Positions 17,443 to 27,438 of a DNA stretch of 64,000 nucleotides are shown one piece after another; position 1 is the first letter of the stretch; each line of letters starts with the position of its first letter. The translations under genes and the position numbers were made by a program. The notes under the pieces were generated by a model. The model was not told where the DNA came from. It searched no databases and saw only the letters and a program-made list of their open reading frames with translations. Source of the DNA: a virus. The stretch covers positions 25,149-89,148 of the IMG/VR virus record IMGVR_UViG_3300042562_001598, one strand, 5' to 3'.

Positions 17443-19842
17443 ATGTCATTAAAGATAAAGAAAAGAAGTGGGGATGAAGTTGCCTTTAATCCCCAAAAAA
17501 TTTACGGTCGTATTAAGAAAGCCTCAAAAGGACTGAATGTTAATTCTGATGAAATATTCATCAAAGTAATTACTTCAGTTCCTACTGAAGGTAACATTAC
17601 GACTAAAGAGTTGGATAAGTTAATATACGAGATTGCTGCGTCATATACTGGAAGTCATCACGATTATTCAAGGTTAGCGTCATCAGTTGCGATATCATCT
17701 TACCATAAAGACAGTTATGATAGTTTTGGTAATACTATGACAACACTACATAGTGAAGGTGTTATTCACGACAAATTAATTGAGACTATTGAAAATTATG
17801 GTTCTGAAAATATTGAAAAATTATTAAACCACAATAACGATTATAATTTTGATTATTTTGCTTGGAAAGCATTACAAGAAATGTATTTGTTAAAGTTACC
17901 AAATGGACAAGCTATTGAAAGACCTCAACATATGTATATGAGGATAGCTCTTTGGGTTACAGATTCTTTTGAAGAAGCTACAGAGTATTATCAATCATTG
18001 TCTGAACAAAGAATCTCAAAAGCAACACCTATTATGATTAATTCTGGGACTTTAATTCCCCAATTAGCATCTTGTGTGTTACATTATAATGACGCTGATT
18101 CAAGAAAAGGGTTATTGAATACATTGAATGATATTTCAACATATTCATCTGATGCTGCGGGTATTGGGTTATGTATGTCAAACCAAAGAAGTAAAGAAAG
18201 TCGTATTACAACATCTGGTGGTTTTGCTGGAGGTTTATTAAAATATCTGAAAATTGTTAATGAGTCTTTAAGATTTTTTAATCAACAAGGTAGAAGACCT
18301 GGTAGTGCTGCGATTTATTTAGAACCTTGGCACAAAGATATCTATGATTTGTTAGATATTAAGAAAAACACTGGGAAAGATGAGTTAAGAGCTAGAGATT
18401 TATTCACCGCTTTATGGATTCCAGATAACTTTATGAGAGCCGTTAAAAATAACGAGGATTGGTATTTGTTTTGTCCTAATGATATTAAGAAAGCTGGTGT
18501 TAAAGCTCTACAAGAGTGTTATGGTGATGAATACGAAACTAATTATCGTAAAGCGGTTGAATTAGGTATTGGTAAGAAAACGAAAGCGACTGAAATTTGG
18601 AATAAGATTATTGAATCTCAAGTTGAAACTGGTGTTCCGTATTTATGTTCAAAAGATAGTGCTAATAGAAAAACCAACCATCAAAACATTGGGGTAATTA
18701 AACAATCAAATTTGTGTAATGAGATTTACCAATATACCGATGAAAAAACTACAGCAATCTGTACTTTATCATCAATGGTCTTGAAAAATTTCATTATTGA
18801 CGGAAAATTTGACTTTAACTTACTATATACTGAAGTTAGAAAGGTTACCAGAACTTTAAACAAAGTTATTAACATTAATAGTTATTCAACTTCTAAAGGG
18901 GAAAAAGGTGGTTTAGAACAAAGAGCTATTGCTATTGGTACTCAAGGATTAGCGGATGTTTTTTATATTTTAGATTATATTTTCACATCTGAAGAAGCGA
19001 GAGTATTGAATAAACAGATTTTTGAGACAATTTATTTTGCTGCGATTACGGAAAGTAATGACTTATGTAAAAATGGTAAATATGAACCATATAACTTCTT
19101 TGAAGGGTCACCAATGTCTAATGGAGTATTCCAATTTGATATGTGGGGTGTTGACCAATCTGATTTGATGTGGGATTGGAGTTCATTAAAAGAAAGTGTT
19201 AAAGAATTTGGAATTTGTAATTCTTTATTTACAGCACAAATGCCTGTTGCGTCGTCAGCTAAAATAACAGGTTCATTTGAAATGACTGAACCGGCACATT
19301 CTGCGTTATTTAACAGACGTGTTGTTGGAGGTGAGATTTTAATTGTTAACAAGTATTTGATTAATGATTTTGAGAAATTAGGTATTTGGTCTGAAGAATT
19401 GAAAAATGATATTATTGTTGATGGTGGTTCTATCCAACACATTAATTTCAATAAATATTTAGATTCTGAAGATAAAAATTATCTTAAAAAACTTAAAAGA
19501 ACTGAACATTTAATTGCGAAGTATAAAACAATTTGGGAGATATCACAAAGAGAATTAATTGATATGGCGGCTGAAAGAGCTCCGTTCATTGACCAATCAC
19601 AATCAATGAACATTTATATGGCAAATCCAACCTTATCAAAAATATCTTCGTCACATTTTCACTCTTGGGATAAAGGATTAAAAACATTATGTTATTATGT
19701 GAGAACTCAAGCCATATCAACGGGTGCTAAACATTTAGCGATTGATATGTCTAAAATGAGTAATCCTATTGAGAAACCTAATGTTACTATAAATAACAAA
19801 CCACAAGAATCTGAATTTGAGTGTTTTGGTTGTTCTTCATAA
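17443..19842 (+). CDS. nrdA: Ribonucleotide reductase class Ia, alpha subunit
   Basis: A 799-residue catalytic subunit. The N-terminus is an ATP-cone (KKRSGDEVAFNPQKIYGRIK), which allows overall activity control by ATP/dATP. Catalytic residues are visible: the cysteine of QLASCVLHY, the N-x-C-x-E core SNLCNEIY, and the second active-site cysteine in AICTLSSM. The tyrosine pair for radical transfer is in TLCYYVRTQ. The C-terminal redox pair is CFGC near the end. Everything needed for a working enzyme is intact. A strong terminator follows at 19851. Confidence 0.95.
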   Translation: MSLKIKKRSGDEVAFNPQKIYGRIKKASKGLNVNSDEIFIKVITSVPTEGNITTKELDKLIYEIAASYTGSHHDYSRLASSVAISSYHKDSYDSFGNTMTTLHSEGVIHDKLIETIENYGSENIEKLLNHNNDYNFDYFAWKALQEMYLLKLPNGQAIERPQHMYMRIALWVTDSFEEATEYYQSLSEQRISKATPIMINSGTLIPQLASCVLHYNDADSRKGLLNTLNDISTYSSDAAGIGLCMSNQRSKESRITTSGGFAGGLLKYLKIVNESLRFFNQQGRRPGSAAIYLEPWHKDIYDLLDIKKNTGKDELRARDLFTALWIPDNFMRAVKNNEDWYLFCPNDIKKAGVKALQECYGDEYETNYRKAVELGIGKKTKATEIWNKIIESQVETGVPYLCSKDSANRKTNHQNIGVIKQSNLCNEIYQYTDEKTTAICTLSSMVLKNFIIDGKFDFNLLYTEVRKVTRTLNKVININSYSTSKGEKGGLEQRAIAIGTQGLADVFYILDYIFTSEEARVLNKQIFETIYFAAITESNDLCKNGKYEPYNFFEGSPMSNGVFQFDMWGVDQSDLMWDWSSLKESVKEFGICNSLFTAQMPVASSAKITGSFEMTEPAHSALFNRRVVGGEILIVNKYLINDFEKLGIWSEELKNDIIVDGGSIQHINFNKYLDSEDKNYLKKLKRTEHLIAKYKTIWEISQRELIDMAAERAPFIDQSQSMNIYMANPTLSKISSSHFHSWDKGLKTLCYYVRTQAISTGAKHLAIDMSKMSNPIEKPNVTINNKPQESEFECFGCSS

Positions 19843-19850
19843 AGAAATAG

Positions 19851-19882
19851 AAAAAAATCACGACAATGTTCGTGATTTTTTC
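19851..19882 (+). terminator. Terminator after nrdA (possibly bidirectional)
   Basis: The stem ATCACGA/TCGTGAT is extended by A:T pairs from flanking A and T tracts, with a six-base loop. The T-rich end lies on the + strand and the A tract before it would also serve the opposite strand. It separates nucleotide metabolism from the baseplate wedge genes. Confidence 0.85.
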
Positions 19883-19889
19883 TTTATAC

Positions 19890-19898
19890 GATATTTAT
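19890..19898 (+). promoter_or_regulatory. Candidate late-type element (GATATTTAT) before gp25
   Basis: GATATTTAT lies between the nrdA terminator and the gp25 start codon, four bases before the ATG. Because a terminator precedes it, some promoter must lie in this roughly 20-base gap or in the terminator. That makes this the clearest example of the element. Confidence 0.4.
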
Positions 19899-19902
19899 AA
19901 TT

Positions 19903-20361
19903 ATGGCAGACGGATATACATATGGTTTAACATTTCCTTTTAGGGATTCTTTTGATGGTAAATACTTGAGTTTAACAAGTTATAGTGACGAAGAAATTAG
20001 GTCGGAATTAATACACCTTTTACTAACAAGAAAAGGTACGAGATATTATTTACCTGATTTTGGAACTAGATTATACGAATTTATTTTTGAACCATTAGAT
20101 GGTCCAACATTTTCAGATATTGATGCTGAAATACGAGATTCGGTTAATGAATATTTACCGGGTTTAACTATAACTAATATAAGTATTAATCCGGCATCGG
20201 AAGGTGATGAAGATAAAGGTTCTTATATTGGTGATAATAACGAAAGAATATTTAGAGTACCTGGTATGGCAGCTAAAGAACATACCGCTAAAGTTAAAAT
20301 AGATTATAAAGTTACTGACGATGTATTTAGAGGTGGTGATTTTGTAATAATTAATATATAA
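19903..20361 (+). CDS. Baseplate wedge protein, T4 gp25-like
   Basis: A 152-residue member of the gp25/GPW family. The key stretch is EIRSELIHLLLTRKGTRYYL, then PDFGTRLYEFIFEPLDG. This matches the family pattern of an IxxILxTxxGER-like helix followed by PDFGSxLxxLLFEP. gp25 is a conserved core part of contractile-tail baseplates that contacts the sheath and gp6. The C-terminal half is a beta-rich extension ending KIDYKVTDDVFRGGDF. The gp6-like gene follows six bases later, as in T4. Confidence 0.9.
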   Translation: MADGYTYGLTFPFRDSFDGKYLSLTSYSDEEIRSELIHLLLTRKGTRYYLPDFGTRLYEFIFEPLDGPTFSDIDAEIRDSVNEYLPGLTITNISINPASEGDEDKGSYIGDNNERIFRVPGMAAKEHTAKVKIDYKVTDDVFRGGDFVIINI

Positions 20362-20366
20362 GAAAT

Positions 20367-22205
20367 ATGGCTAATAAAAAAATATCCTATACAACAAGAG
20401 ATTTTCAATCTCTTAGAACTGAATTAATAAATTTCACAAGAAGTTATTATCCTGAATTAATTGATAGTTTTAATGATGCTTCAGTATTTTCAGTATTATT
20501 AGATTTGAACGCTGCCGTTGCGGATAACTTACATTTCAATATTGATAGAAGTATTCAGGAAACGGTTTTGCAATACGCTCAACAAAAATCATCAATATAT
20601 AATATCGCCAAAACTTATGGATTAAAAATACCGGGACAAAGACCATCGGTTGCTTTAGTTGACTTTTCAATTACAGTTCCGGCTTATGGTGATAAAGAAG
20701 ACTTAAGATATTGTGGTATTTTAAGAAGAGGGTCTCAAGCCAGTGGTGCTGGACAAGTATTTGAAACTGTCTATGATATTGATTTCGCGTCACCAATAAA
20801 CGCTGAAGGATATCCAAATAGATTAAAAATACCTAATTTTGATTCTAATAATACATTATTAAATTACACTATTGTTAAACGAGAAACTGTTGTTAATGGT
20901 GTTACAAAAGTATTTAAAAGAACTATCACAGCTAATGATATTAAACCATTTTTTGAGTTATTTTTACCAGACAAAAATGTTTTAGGAGTTACAAGTGTTA
21001 TTTTAAAAGATGGAACTCAATATAGTAATGTTCCGTCAATGCAGGAATTTTTAGGTTTAGATAATAGATGGTATGAAGTTAAAGCTTTAATTGAGGATAG
21101 AGTATTTGTTGAAGACCCTACAAAAGTTTCAGATAGTCCAGGTATTAAAGTAGGTAAGTATGTGTCAACATCTGATAAATTTATAACTGAATTCACTCCG
21201 GAAGGTTTCTTTAAAATGACTTTTGGTGGTGGTAACCAATCCGCCGATGAACAATTAAGGGAGTTTGCTAGAGATGGATTTAAATTAGATTTATATAAGT
21301 ATTCAAATAACCTTGCTTTAGGTAGTTCATTAAAAGCTAATTCAACTTTATTTATTCAATATAGAGTCGGTGGTGGAACTGGAAGTAATTTAGGTATAAA
21401 TGTCATAACTCAATTAGGTAATATTGACTTTTTTGTTAATGGACCTTCAGACTCAATTAATACTAGTGTTGTTAACTCCTTGAGATGTAATAATGTTACC
21501 GCGGCGATAGGTGGTGCTAACTACCCAACAACCGAAGAAGTTAGAAATTTAGTGTCTTATAACTTTTCAGCTCAAAATAGAGCTGTAACTGTTAATGATT
21601 ACGATTCTATTATTAGAACAATGCCTTCACAATTTGGTGCTCCAGCTAAAGTTGCCATTACCGAAGAAAATAATAAGATTAAAATACAAATGCTTTCTTA
21701 TGATGAGAATGGTACTCTTACAGAAATTGTTTCAAACACATTGAAAAACAATCTTGCAAATTACCTATCTAATTATCGTATGATTAATGATTACATATCT
21801 ATTGAAACTGCTAATGTGATTGATTTAGGGGTTAATATTGATGTGGTATTAGATAATAGTCAAAACCAAGGTATTGTTATCTCTAAAATTATTAATATTA
21901 TTTCAGACTATTTTAATCCATCCAATAGAGGTATGGGTGAGAATGTATTTGTTTCCGAAATTAGACGACTAATTCAAAGTGAAAATGGGGTAATTGCTAT
22001 TTCAGATATTCAGTTTTTTAATAAAATTGGGGGTCAATATTCATCATCTCAAACATCTCAAAGATACTTGGATTCAGAAACTAAACAAATTGAATTAATT
22101 GACGATACTATTTTTGCTGAACCAAAACAAACTTATCAAATTAGATACCCTAATAAAGATATTAATGTTAGAGTTAAAAATCTAAAAACCACTAATTTCA
22201 CATAG
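20367..22205 (+). CDS. Baseplate wedge protein, T4 gp6 / BaseplateJ-like
   Basis: A 612-residue protein. The N-terminus (KKISYTTRDFQSLRTELINF, then SFNDASVFSVLLDLNAAVAD) is the classic gp6/gpJ start: a short strand and the D-x-x-S-V-xx-xL-xDxxA helix that positions wedge dimers. The central beta domain, DYDSIIRTMPSQFGAPAKVA and the C-terminal LGVNIDVVLDNSQ segment match the BaseplateJ-like domain pattern. gp6 forms the ring that joins the wedges. It directly follows the gp25-like gene. The next gene (1718 residues) lies where T4 has gp7. Confidence 0.9.
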   Translation: MANKKISYTTRDFQSLRTELINFTRSYYPELIDSFNDASVFSVLLDLNAAVADNLHFNIDRSIQETVLQYAQQKSSIYNIAKTYGLKIPGQRPSVALVDFSITVPAYGDKEDLRYCGILRRGSQASGAGQVFETVYDIDFASPINAEGYPNRLKIPNFDSNNTLLNYTIVKRETVVNGVTKVFKRTITANDIKPFFELFLPDKNVLGVTSVILKDGTQYSNVPSMQEFLGLDNRWYEVKALIEDRVFVEDPTKVSDSPGIKVGKYVSTSDKFITEFTPEGFFKMTFGGGNQSADEQLREFARDGFKLDLYKYSNNLALGSSLKANSTLFIQYRVGGGTGSNLGINVITQLGNIDFFVNGPSDSINTSVVNSLRCNNVTAAIGGANYPTTEEVRNLVSYNFSAQNRAVTVNDYDSIIRTMPSQFGAPAKVAITEENNKIKIQMLSYDENGTLTEIVSNTLKNNLANYLSNYRMINDYISIETANVIDLGVNIDVVLDNSQNQGIVISKIINIISDYFNPSNRGMGENVFVSEIRRLIQSENGVIAISDIQFFNKIGGQYSSSQTSQRYLDSETKQIELIDDTIFAEPKQTYQIRYPNKDINVRVKNLKTTNFT

Positions 22206-22279
22206 TAATTTATTTTTTAATATTCTTGCTTATTTTTATAAAATAACATATTAACTATTTATTAAAAAAAAGTAATAGA

Positions 22280-25200
22280 ATGTCAAATTCATATAGAATA
22301 AGAACCAAACCTGGTGTTGATGAATCAATAAATATTTTAATTGACCAAGAGTTTGAATATTTAGAGATTTTATCTTTAAAATTACTGCAAAGTCAAATAT
22401 ATACAAGACAATGTTCTGATTATGGGGTTGTTGTAGGTCGTGTTAGTGTTAATAATGGTTTTGGTTTACCAAATGCTAAAGTATCTGTTTTTATTCCTTT
22501 AGACACGACTGATGAAGCTGACCCTGTAATCTCTGAACTATATCCATACAAAACATTAACAGAATTAAATGATGATGGGTATAGATATAATTTACTACCT
22601 TACAAACCTTCACATAGTGGACATGTACCTACGGGTACATTTTTTGATAGACTTGATGTCTTAATAGACCCAACTTTAATTGAGGTTTATGATAAATACT
22701 ACAAATATACCACCGTAACTAATTCAAGTGGAGATTATATGATATTTGGTATCCCAACGGGAAGTCAAACTATTGTTATGGATGTTGATTTATCAGATAT
22801 TGGGGAATTTTCATTATCACCTCAAGATTTAATACGAATGGGCGCTGCGACATCTAATCAAGTTGCTGGAACAAAATTTAAAGCGTCTACTAATTTACGA
22901 GAATTACCACAATTAATTACAATTAACAAAACAATTGATGTTAGTCCGTTATGGGGTGAACCAGGATTATGTAATTTAGGTATAACAAGAACTGATTTTG
23001 ATTTATCTGGAGAAGCTAATATTGATATTAGACCTACAGCTATATTTATGGGGTCAATCATTTCAACAAATGATAATGATTCTATAAAGGCTGGTTGTAC
23101 TGTTAGAAGTAATGGGGGTTATTTATGTGATATGATTACTGGTCCAGGTGAAATTTTAGCAATTAGACAAACCATATATCAAGATTCTTATGGTAGACCA
23201 ATTTTGGAAACTGTTGATTTAGATGAGGGTGGTCAAGTTATTGATGAGAATGGAACTTGGATGGTTGATGTCCCAATGAATTTGGATTATGTTGTAACTA
23301 ACGAATTTGGTGAACAAGTTATTTCTGACGACCCTAAAAGAGGTATTCCGACTAGAGGTAAATACCGATTTAAAGTTAAATGGAATCAATCTCCTTCATT
23401 GTCTGAAAGTGTAAAAAGAGGTTATTTTTTAGTTCCTAATATTAGAGAATATGGATGGTCGGGTACTAGTAAAGACGACCCGTTTTTTATTAAAGATATT
23501 TCAACAGAGTATAGTAGTTATCAGTTAGCTATGAAATCATATTCATTTAGTTTAGATTGGTCGGATTATGGTTATACAGGTTCTTCTTTGAATAGTAACG
23601 CTGTTATTGGTAGGCAAATGATTCAAGATGCTATAGATTGTAAAGATACTTTCTATGATATGAAATATAATAAAGTCTATACTGTGTCCCAATTACTTGA
23701 TAAGTATAGAAAAGGCTATAGTAATGATAGATTTATTGGTGTTAAAAATATTTTAGACAATAGTTGTCAGAGTGAAAATTATAAATTCCCAACAAATGAT
23801 TCTAATCTGAGGTTAGATATTATATTTATATTATTTTCATTATTAATGATGGTTTTCAGACCTATTTTGTATGTTCTTGTATTAGTAATGCACATATTAT
23901 TCTTTATTTTAGAGTTACTTAAATCTTATTTAGTTTATGGCCTTGTTGGATGGGCTGCTTTTGCTGCTTACAATGCGTTTACCGCGGCTAGTGTTTCCGC
24001 GCCAGCTTTTGGTTTAACAGCAACAAATATTGCTGCGGGAGTTGCTTATCTTACTTTAGGTGTTATGTTAGTTTTTGTTAGAGATGAGTTAAAAAAAATA
24101 GATTTAAATGGTATTAATTTACCTTTATTAACTTATCCTGATTGTGATATGTGTGATTGTGATGCAACAGGTGCAACACCAGGTAATGCCCCTGGAAATA
24201 GTAAAGTTTTAGCTAATAAAAACAGAAGAATTCCATGTAGTACAATTACTTCAGATTTAACACCTATGAATGTTTTAATGTCAAATATTCAAATTTCACA
24301 ACTAGGTACACCAATATATGACTATCCATTTTTTGATGACGAATCGTATAAAACAGTTGCTTTTATGCAAATTTTTGCGGGTAAACAATATGTTGATAGA
24401 GCAGATGTTAGTATTGGAACCTCAAGTTTAGTTACAGCAAAATATTCAATCACTGATAGTAGTGGTAATGATAAAAACTATACTGATTATTTTTTCACTT
24501 CAAGTTTAACTTTAGCCGAAAGAATTAATTTGTTTAACACTAAAGCGAAATATTTCGACAATAGTCCAAATAACCCTGGTGGTGGTGTTAATAGAATTAG
24601 AACAACTTTCGGAATTAATTCTAATCCGGGAAAATCTCACCTTGATAATACTATTGTTATTATTGGTGATATTAATAGTTTAAGTAATTATATACCAGGT
24701 CAATTAATTAGTTTCCAAAATCCAAATTTATCTAAAGATTTAAACACTACAAATGCTATAGCTAATCAATATGGTAATAATGCAATTACTGGAACTTCAG
24801 CTACAACTACGACGATTACGGTTAATTTCGCAAAAACAGATGGTTCAGGTAATAGTGGTGTTACATATAATAATATTGTTCAAACTGGTGATAGCGTGTA
24901 TCATAAATTCCCTATTGATATGGAATATTTCCAAGTAATTACTGGTATGACTTATGATAGTTTTTCGGCTAATTGTTCTAATGATATTGTCAATTCTTTA
25001 AACAACAGGTTTCTGAATAATAATATGAGGGTTATTGAAATTACTGGTCAACATAGTGGTGAGGATAATTGTCAAGAAGTTCATATGGTGTCACCAATAA
25101 CTAAAGTTGATGATTATAAAAATTTATCAGTAATTATTTTAAATAGAGGTGTTGACCCATATTCTTCTAAAATTGATGTTCAGTATGATTTAAGTGTTCT

Positions 25201-27436
25201 ATTTGGTAAAAATTTTGGAGATGTTAATTCTATTGTGAAAGGTAATTATCGTATGAATATACCTGTTAATGGTAAGTTCTTAAATGTCAGTCATAACAAA
25301 ACAAATTTAGTTACTAATACGGCAATTGATACTTACTCTAACCAATCTTTATATTTTAATTCTTTTTATTATACGCCAAGTAATCAGTTTAGTGCATTTA
25401 CATCGGATTTACATAGTTATTATTCAGCCTTAGATAGAAGTAATGGAAACTTCCAACCCTCAGGAAATAATTCTAATAAATTAAAAAATGTTTCTTATAC
25501 TACTGGTGTTAATAGTATTAATGGTGTTTCTGTTAAGTTTCAAAATACTTGTACTATTGACCCATATATTAAAGTTAGTGCGTATGGTTGTTTTAATTAT
25601 CATTTTACGGGTAATACAACAACAAGTGATAGGAATAGAGGTTATTTTCCATCTGAAATTATTGAAGGTGGGTCTATGGAATGGATTGATGGTACACCAC
25701 CACCAAGACTTTCTTGTAGTGGTTATGGCTGTTATATAAACCCTGTTAATAAAATAAGAGCCATATATTTTTCACCAATATATAATACTACCGGAAATAC
25801 TTTAACTTATAATCGTGGTTCAGGTACAACTACGAATCAAATAGTTATGAGGTCTGATAGATTACCATCATCAACAGTTGTGGATGAAACTAATTGTAAT
25901 GGTTTTTTACTACAGAAAAACAGAAATTTTCAGATATATAATATACCTGATACCGGTATTGTTGGTATTGTTTTAACAGGGTCAACTTTACCATCAATGA
26001 CTGCTGGTGTTGCTGATAATACTGCGGATAATAAAACTAGTAAAATACTTGAGTCAACCTCTTGTGGTGGGTCAGTTCCATTAGCTTGTTATGTTAATGA
26101 TGGTAATGGTAATGTTACAATAAGTGATAGTGATAGTTGTAGAACTTATAATAGTGAAAAAATATTTAGTAATGGATGTTATATTCTTGTTACAACAGTG
26201 TTTTTATCATTACTCAAAGATTGGGGTTTATTAACAGAATGGATTTCAAGAACTAGTATTAATTTTGGTGCCTGTAGAAATGTTTGGTCACATACATTTT
26301 CAAATAATTGGGTTAATGGAACATTATACGCTTATTCATTTAATGATGATGTAACATATAATAGTCTAAATAAACCAAGTAGTGATTATTGTAGAGATAC
26401 CTTAATATTACATACTACTAATAATTTTTATTATAGAAGTTCACCTTATGACGCTAAAAATGGTTGGTTTATAGGTAAATATAGAAATGAAAGTGGTGTT
26501 ATAGAAATTCTTGGTCCGTATGGTGATAATTTTAATAATTTACAAAATCCTACAACTATTATGGATTTAGGACCTAGAAATAATTATTTACAAGAATTAG
26601 TTATGTCGGATGAATTTGATGGGTATGTCGCTAATAGATTAAATAGTTCAACATATGGAGATGTTACCGAAATATTAAATATTCTGATTTTAAGTAGGCT
26701 GATGAATAAAAAATTTATTGATAAGATGTTACAAATTTTTGTAGGGTCTAATATTTTAGCTTATTTTAGTAGAACTAAAAATAAAGTTGATGGGGATTAT
26801 TCACAATTAATTTCAATTAATTCTGAATTAGGTGTTTCACCTTTTCAAGCATCTAATTATCCGGATAATCCACCACCAATGCAAAGTCCAATATACATTA
26901 GTGGGTTTGAAGATACTAATTCAGTTATAGGTATTTTCTTTTCTTCAGATACTCGTATTAGAGATTTTATAACACCAAAAAGAACTGTTATAAATTCACA
27001 ATTACCGGTTGGGAATAATTGTGCTTTTAATAACTTTTCAGTTTTTAGTCAAGAAGTTCCATTTTATCAATGGACTATTGAGGGTAACAAAACAATTTTT
27101 GGTAATGAAGATAATAGTTGGAATACAAATCCGATTTATGGTAAAAGTTTCTTTTCTTTTCATTATCAATCTTTAGATAGGTTAGATAGTAATTCAAGGT
27201 ATTTTAGACCAACAAATATAAGTAAGAGTGAATATACTAAAGGTTATATTTATGCGGTTAGTGGTAATGGTTCTATTGATGAAAGTTATGTTAATTGGTC
27301 TCAAAACACACCTAACAAACCAAAATCAATAACAACTGGAGCTCCATTTTATTTTTATTTTGGTTTGAAAAAAGGTAAATCTGCTTACGATAGATTTACA
27401 ACTAAATGGGTTGACACAACAACAATAGTTGATTAA
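22280..27436 (+). CDS. Giant baseplate wedge-type protein (gp7 position) with internal membrane-like block
   Basis: A 1718-residue protein in the position of T4 gp7, after gp25 and gp6. The N-terminal 180 residues contain a carboxypeptidase-regulatory-like beta fold (GRVSVNNGFGLPNAKVSVF, then SSGDYMIFGIPTGSQ). The striking feature is residues about 513-600: three or more long hydrophobic helices (starting IIFILFSLLMMVF, then VLVLVMHILFFILELL, GWAAFAAYNAFTAA, GVAYLTLGVMLVFV), followed by a Cys-rich turn CDMCDC. The rest is beta-rich and Asn/Ser/Gly-rich. Membrane helices are unexpected in a wedge protein. They may be buried in the particle or insert into the host membrane on infection. The structural assignment is by position and composition. 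Confidence 0.6.
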   Translation: MSNSYRIRTKPGVDESINILIDQEFEYLEILSLKLLQSQIYTRQCSDYGVVVGRVSVNNGFGLPNAKVSVFIPLDTTDEADPVISELYPYKTLTELNDDGYRYNLLPYKPSHSGHVPTGTFFDRLDVLIDPTLIEVYDKYYKYTTVTNSSGDYMIFGIPTGSQTIVMDVDLSDIGEFSLSPQDLIRMGAATSNQVAGTKFKASTNLRELPQLITINKTIDVSPLWGEPGLCNLGITRTDFDLSGEANIDIRPTAIFMGSIISTNDNDSIKAGCTVRSNGGYLCDMITGPGEILAIRQTIYQDSYGRPILETVDLDEGGQVIDENGTWMVDVPMNLDYVVTNEFGEQVISDDPKRGIPTRGKYRFKVKWNQSPSLSESVKRGYFLVPNIREYGWSGTSKDDPFFIKDISTEYSSYQLAMKSYSFSLDWSDYGYTGSSLNSNAVIGRQMIQDAIDCKDTFYDMKYNKVYTVSQLLDKYRKGYSNDRFIGVKNILDNSCQSENYKFPTNDSNLRLDIIFILFSLLMMVFRPILYVLVLVMHILFFILELLKSYLVYGLVGWAAFAAYNAFTAASVSAPAFGLTATNIAAGVAYLTLGVMLVFVRDELKKIDLNGINLPLLTYPDCDMCDCDATGATPGNAPGNSKVLANKNRRIPCSTITSDLTPMNVLMSNIQISQLGTPIYDYPFFDDESYKTVAFMQIFAGKQYVDRADVSIGTSSLVTAKYSITDSSGNDKNYTDYFFTSSLTLAERINLFNTKAKYFDNSPNNPGGGVNRIRTTFGINSNPGKSHLDNTIVIIGDINSLSNYIPGQLISFQNPNLSKDLNTTNAIANQYGNNAITGTSATTTTITVNFAKTDGSGNSGVTYNNIVQTGDSVYHKFPIDMEYFQVITGMTYDSFSANCSNDIVNSLNNRFLNNNMRVIEITGQHSGEDNCQEVHMVSPITKVDDYKNLSVIILNRGVDPYSSKIDVQYDLSVLFGKNFGDVNSIVKGNYRMNIPVNGKFLNVSHNKTNLVTNTAIDTYSNQSLYFNSFYYTPSNQFSAFTSDLHSYYSALDRSNGNFQPSGNNSNKLKNVSYTTGVNSINGVSVKFQNTCTIDPYIKVSAYGCFNYHFTGNTTTSDRNRGYFPSEIIEGGSMEWIDGTPPPRLSCSGYGCYINPVNKIRAIYFSPIYNTTGNTLTYNRGSGTTTNQIVMRSDRLPSSTVVDETNCNGFLLQKNRNFQIYNIPDTGIVGIVLTGSTLPSMTAGVADNTADNKTSKILESTSCGGSVPLACYVNDGNGNVTISDSDSCRTYNSEKIFSNGCYILVTTVFLSLLKDWGLLTEWISRTSINFGACRNVWSHTFSNNWVNGTLYAYSFNDDVTYNSLNKPSSDYCRDTLILHTTNNFYYRSSPYDAKNGWFIGKYRNESGVIEILGPYGDNFNNLQNPTTIMDLGPRNNYLQELVMSDEFDGYVANRLNSSTYGDVTEILNILILSRLMNKKFIDKMLQIFVGSNILAYFSRTKNKVDGDYSQLISINSELGVSPFQASNYPDNPPPMQSPIYISGFEDTNSVIGIFFSSDTRIRDFITPKRTVINSQLPVGNNCAFNNFSVFSQEVPFYQWTIEGNKTIFGNEDNSWNTNPIYGKSFFSFHYQSLDRLDSNSRYFRPTNISKSEYTKGYIYAVSGNGSIDESYVNWSQNTPNKPKSITTGAPFYFYFGLKKGKSAYDRFTTKWVDTTTIVD

Positions 27437-27438
27437 TT

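Noticed and set aside
19032-19451. 139-residue reverse-strand open frame inside nrdA
   Set aside because: It lies fully inside a well-conserved gene on the other strand and its product looks like a shadow of the nrdA coding sequence.
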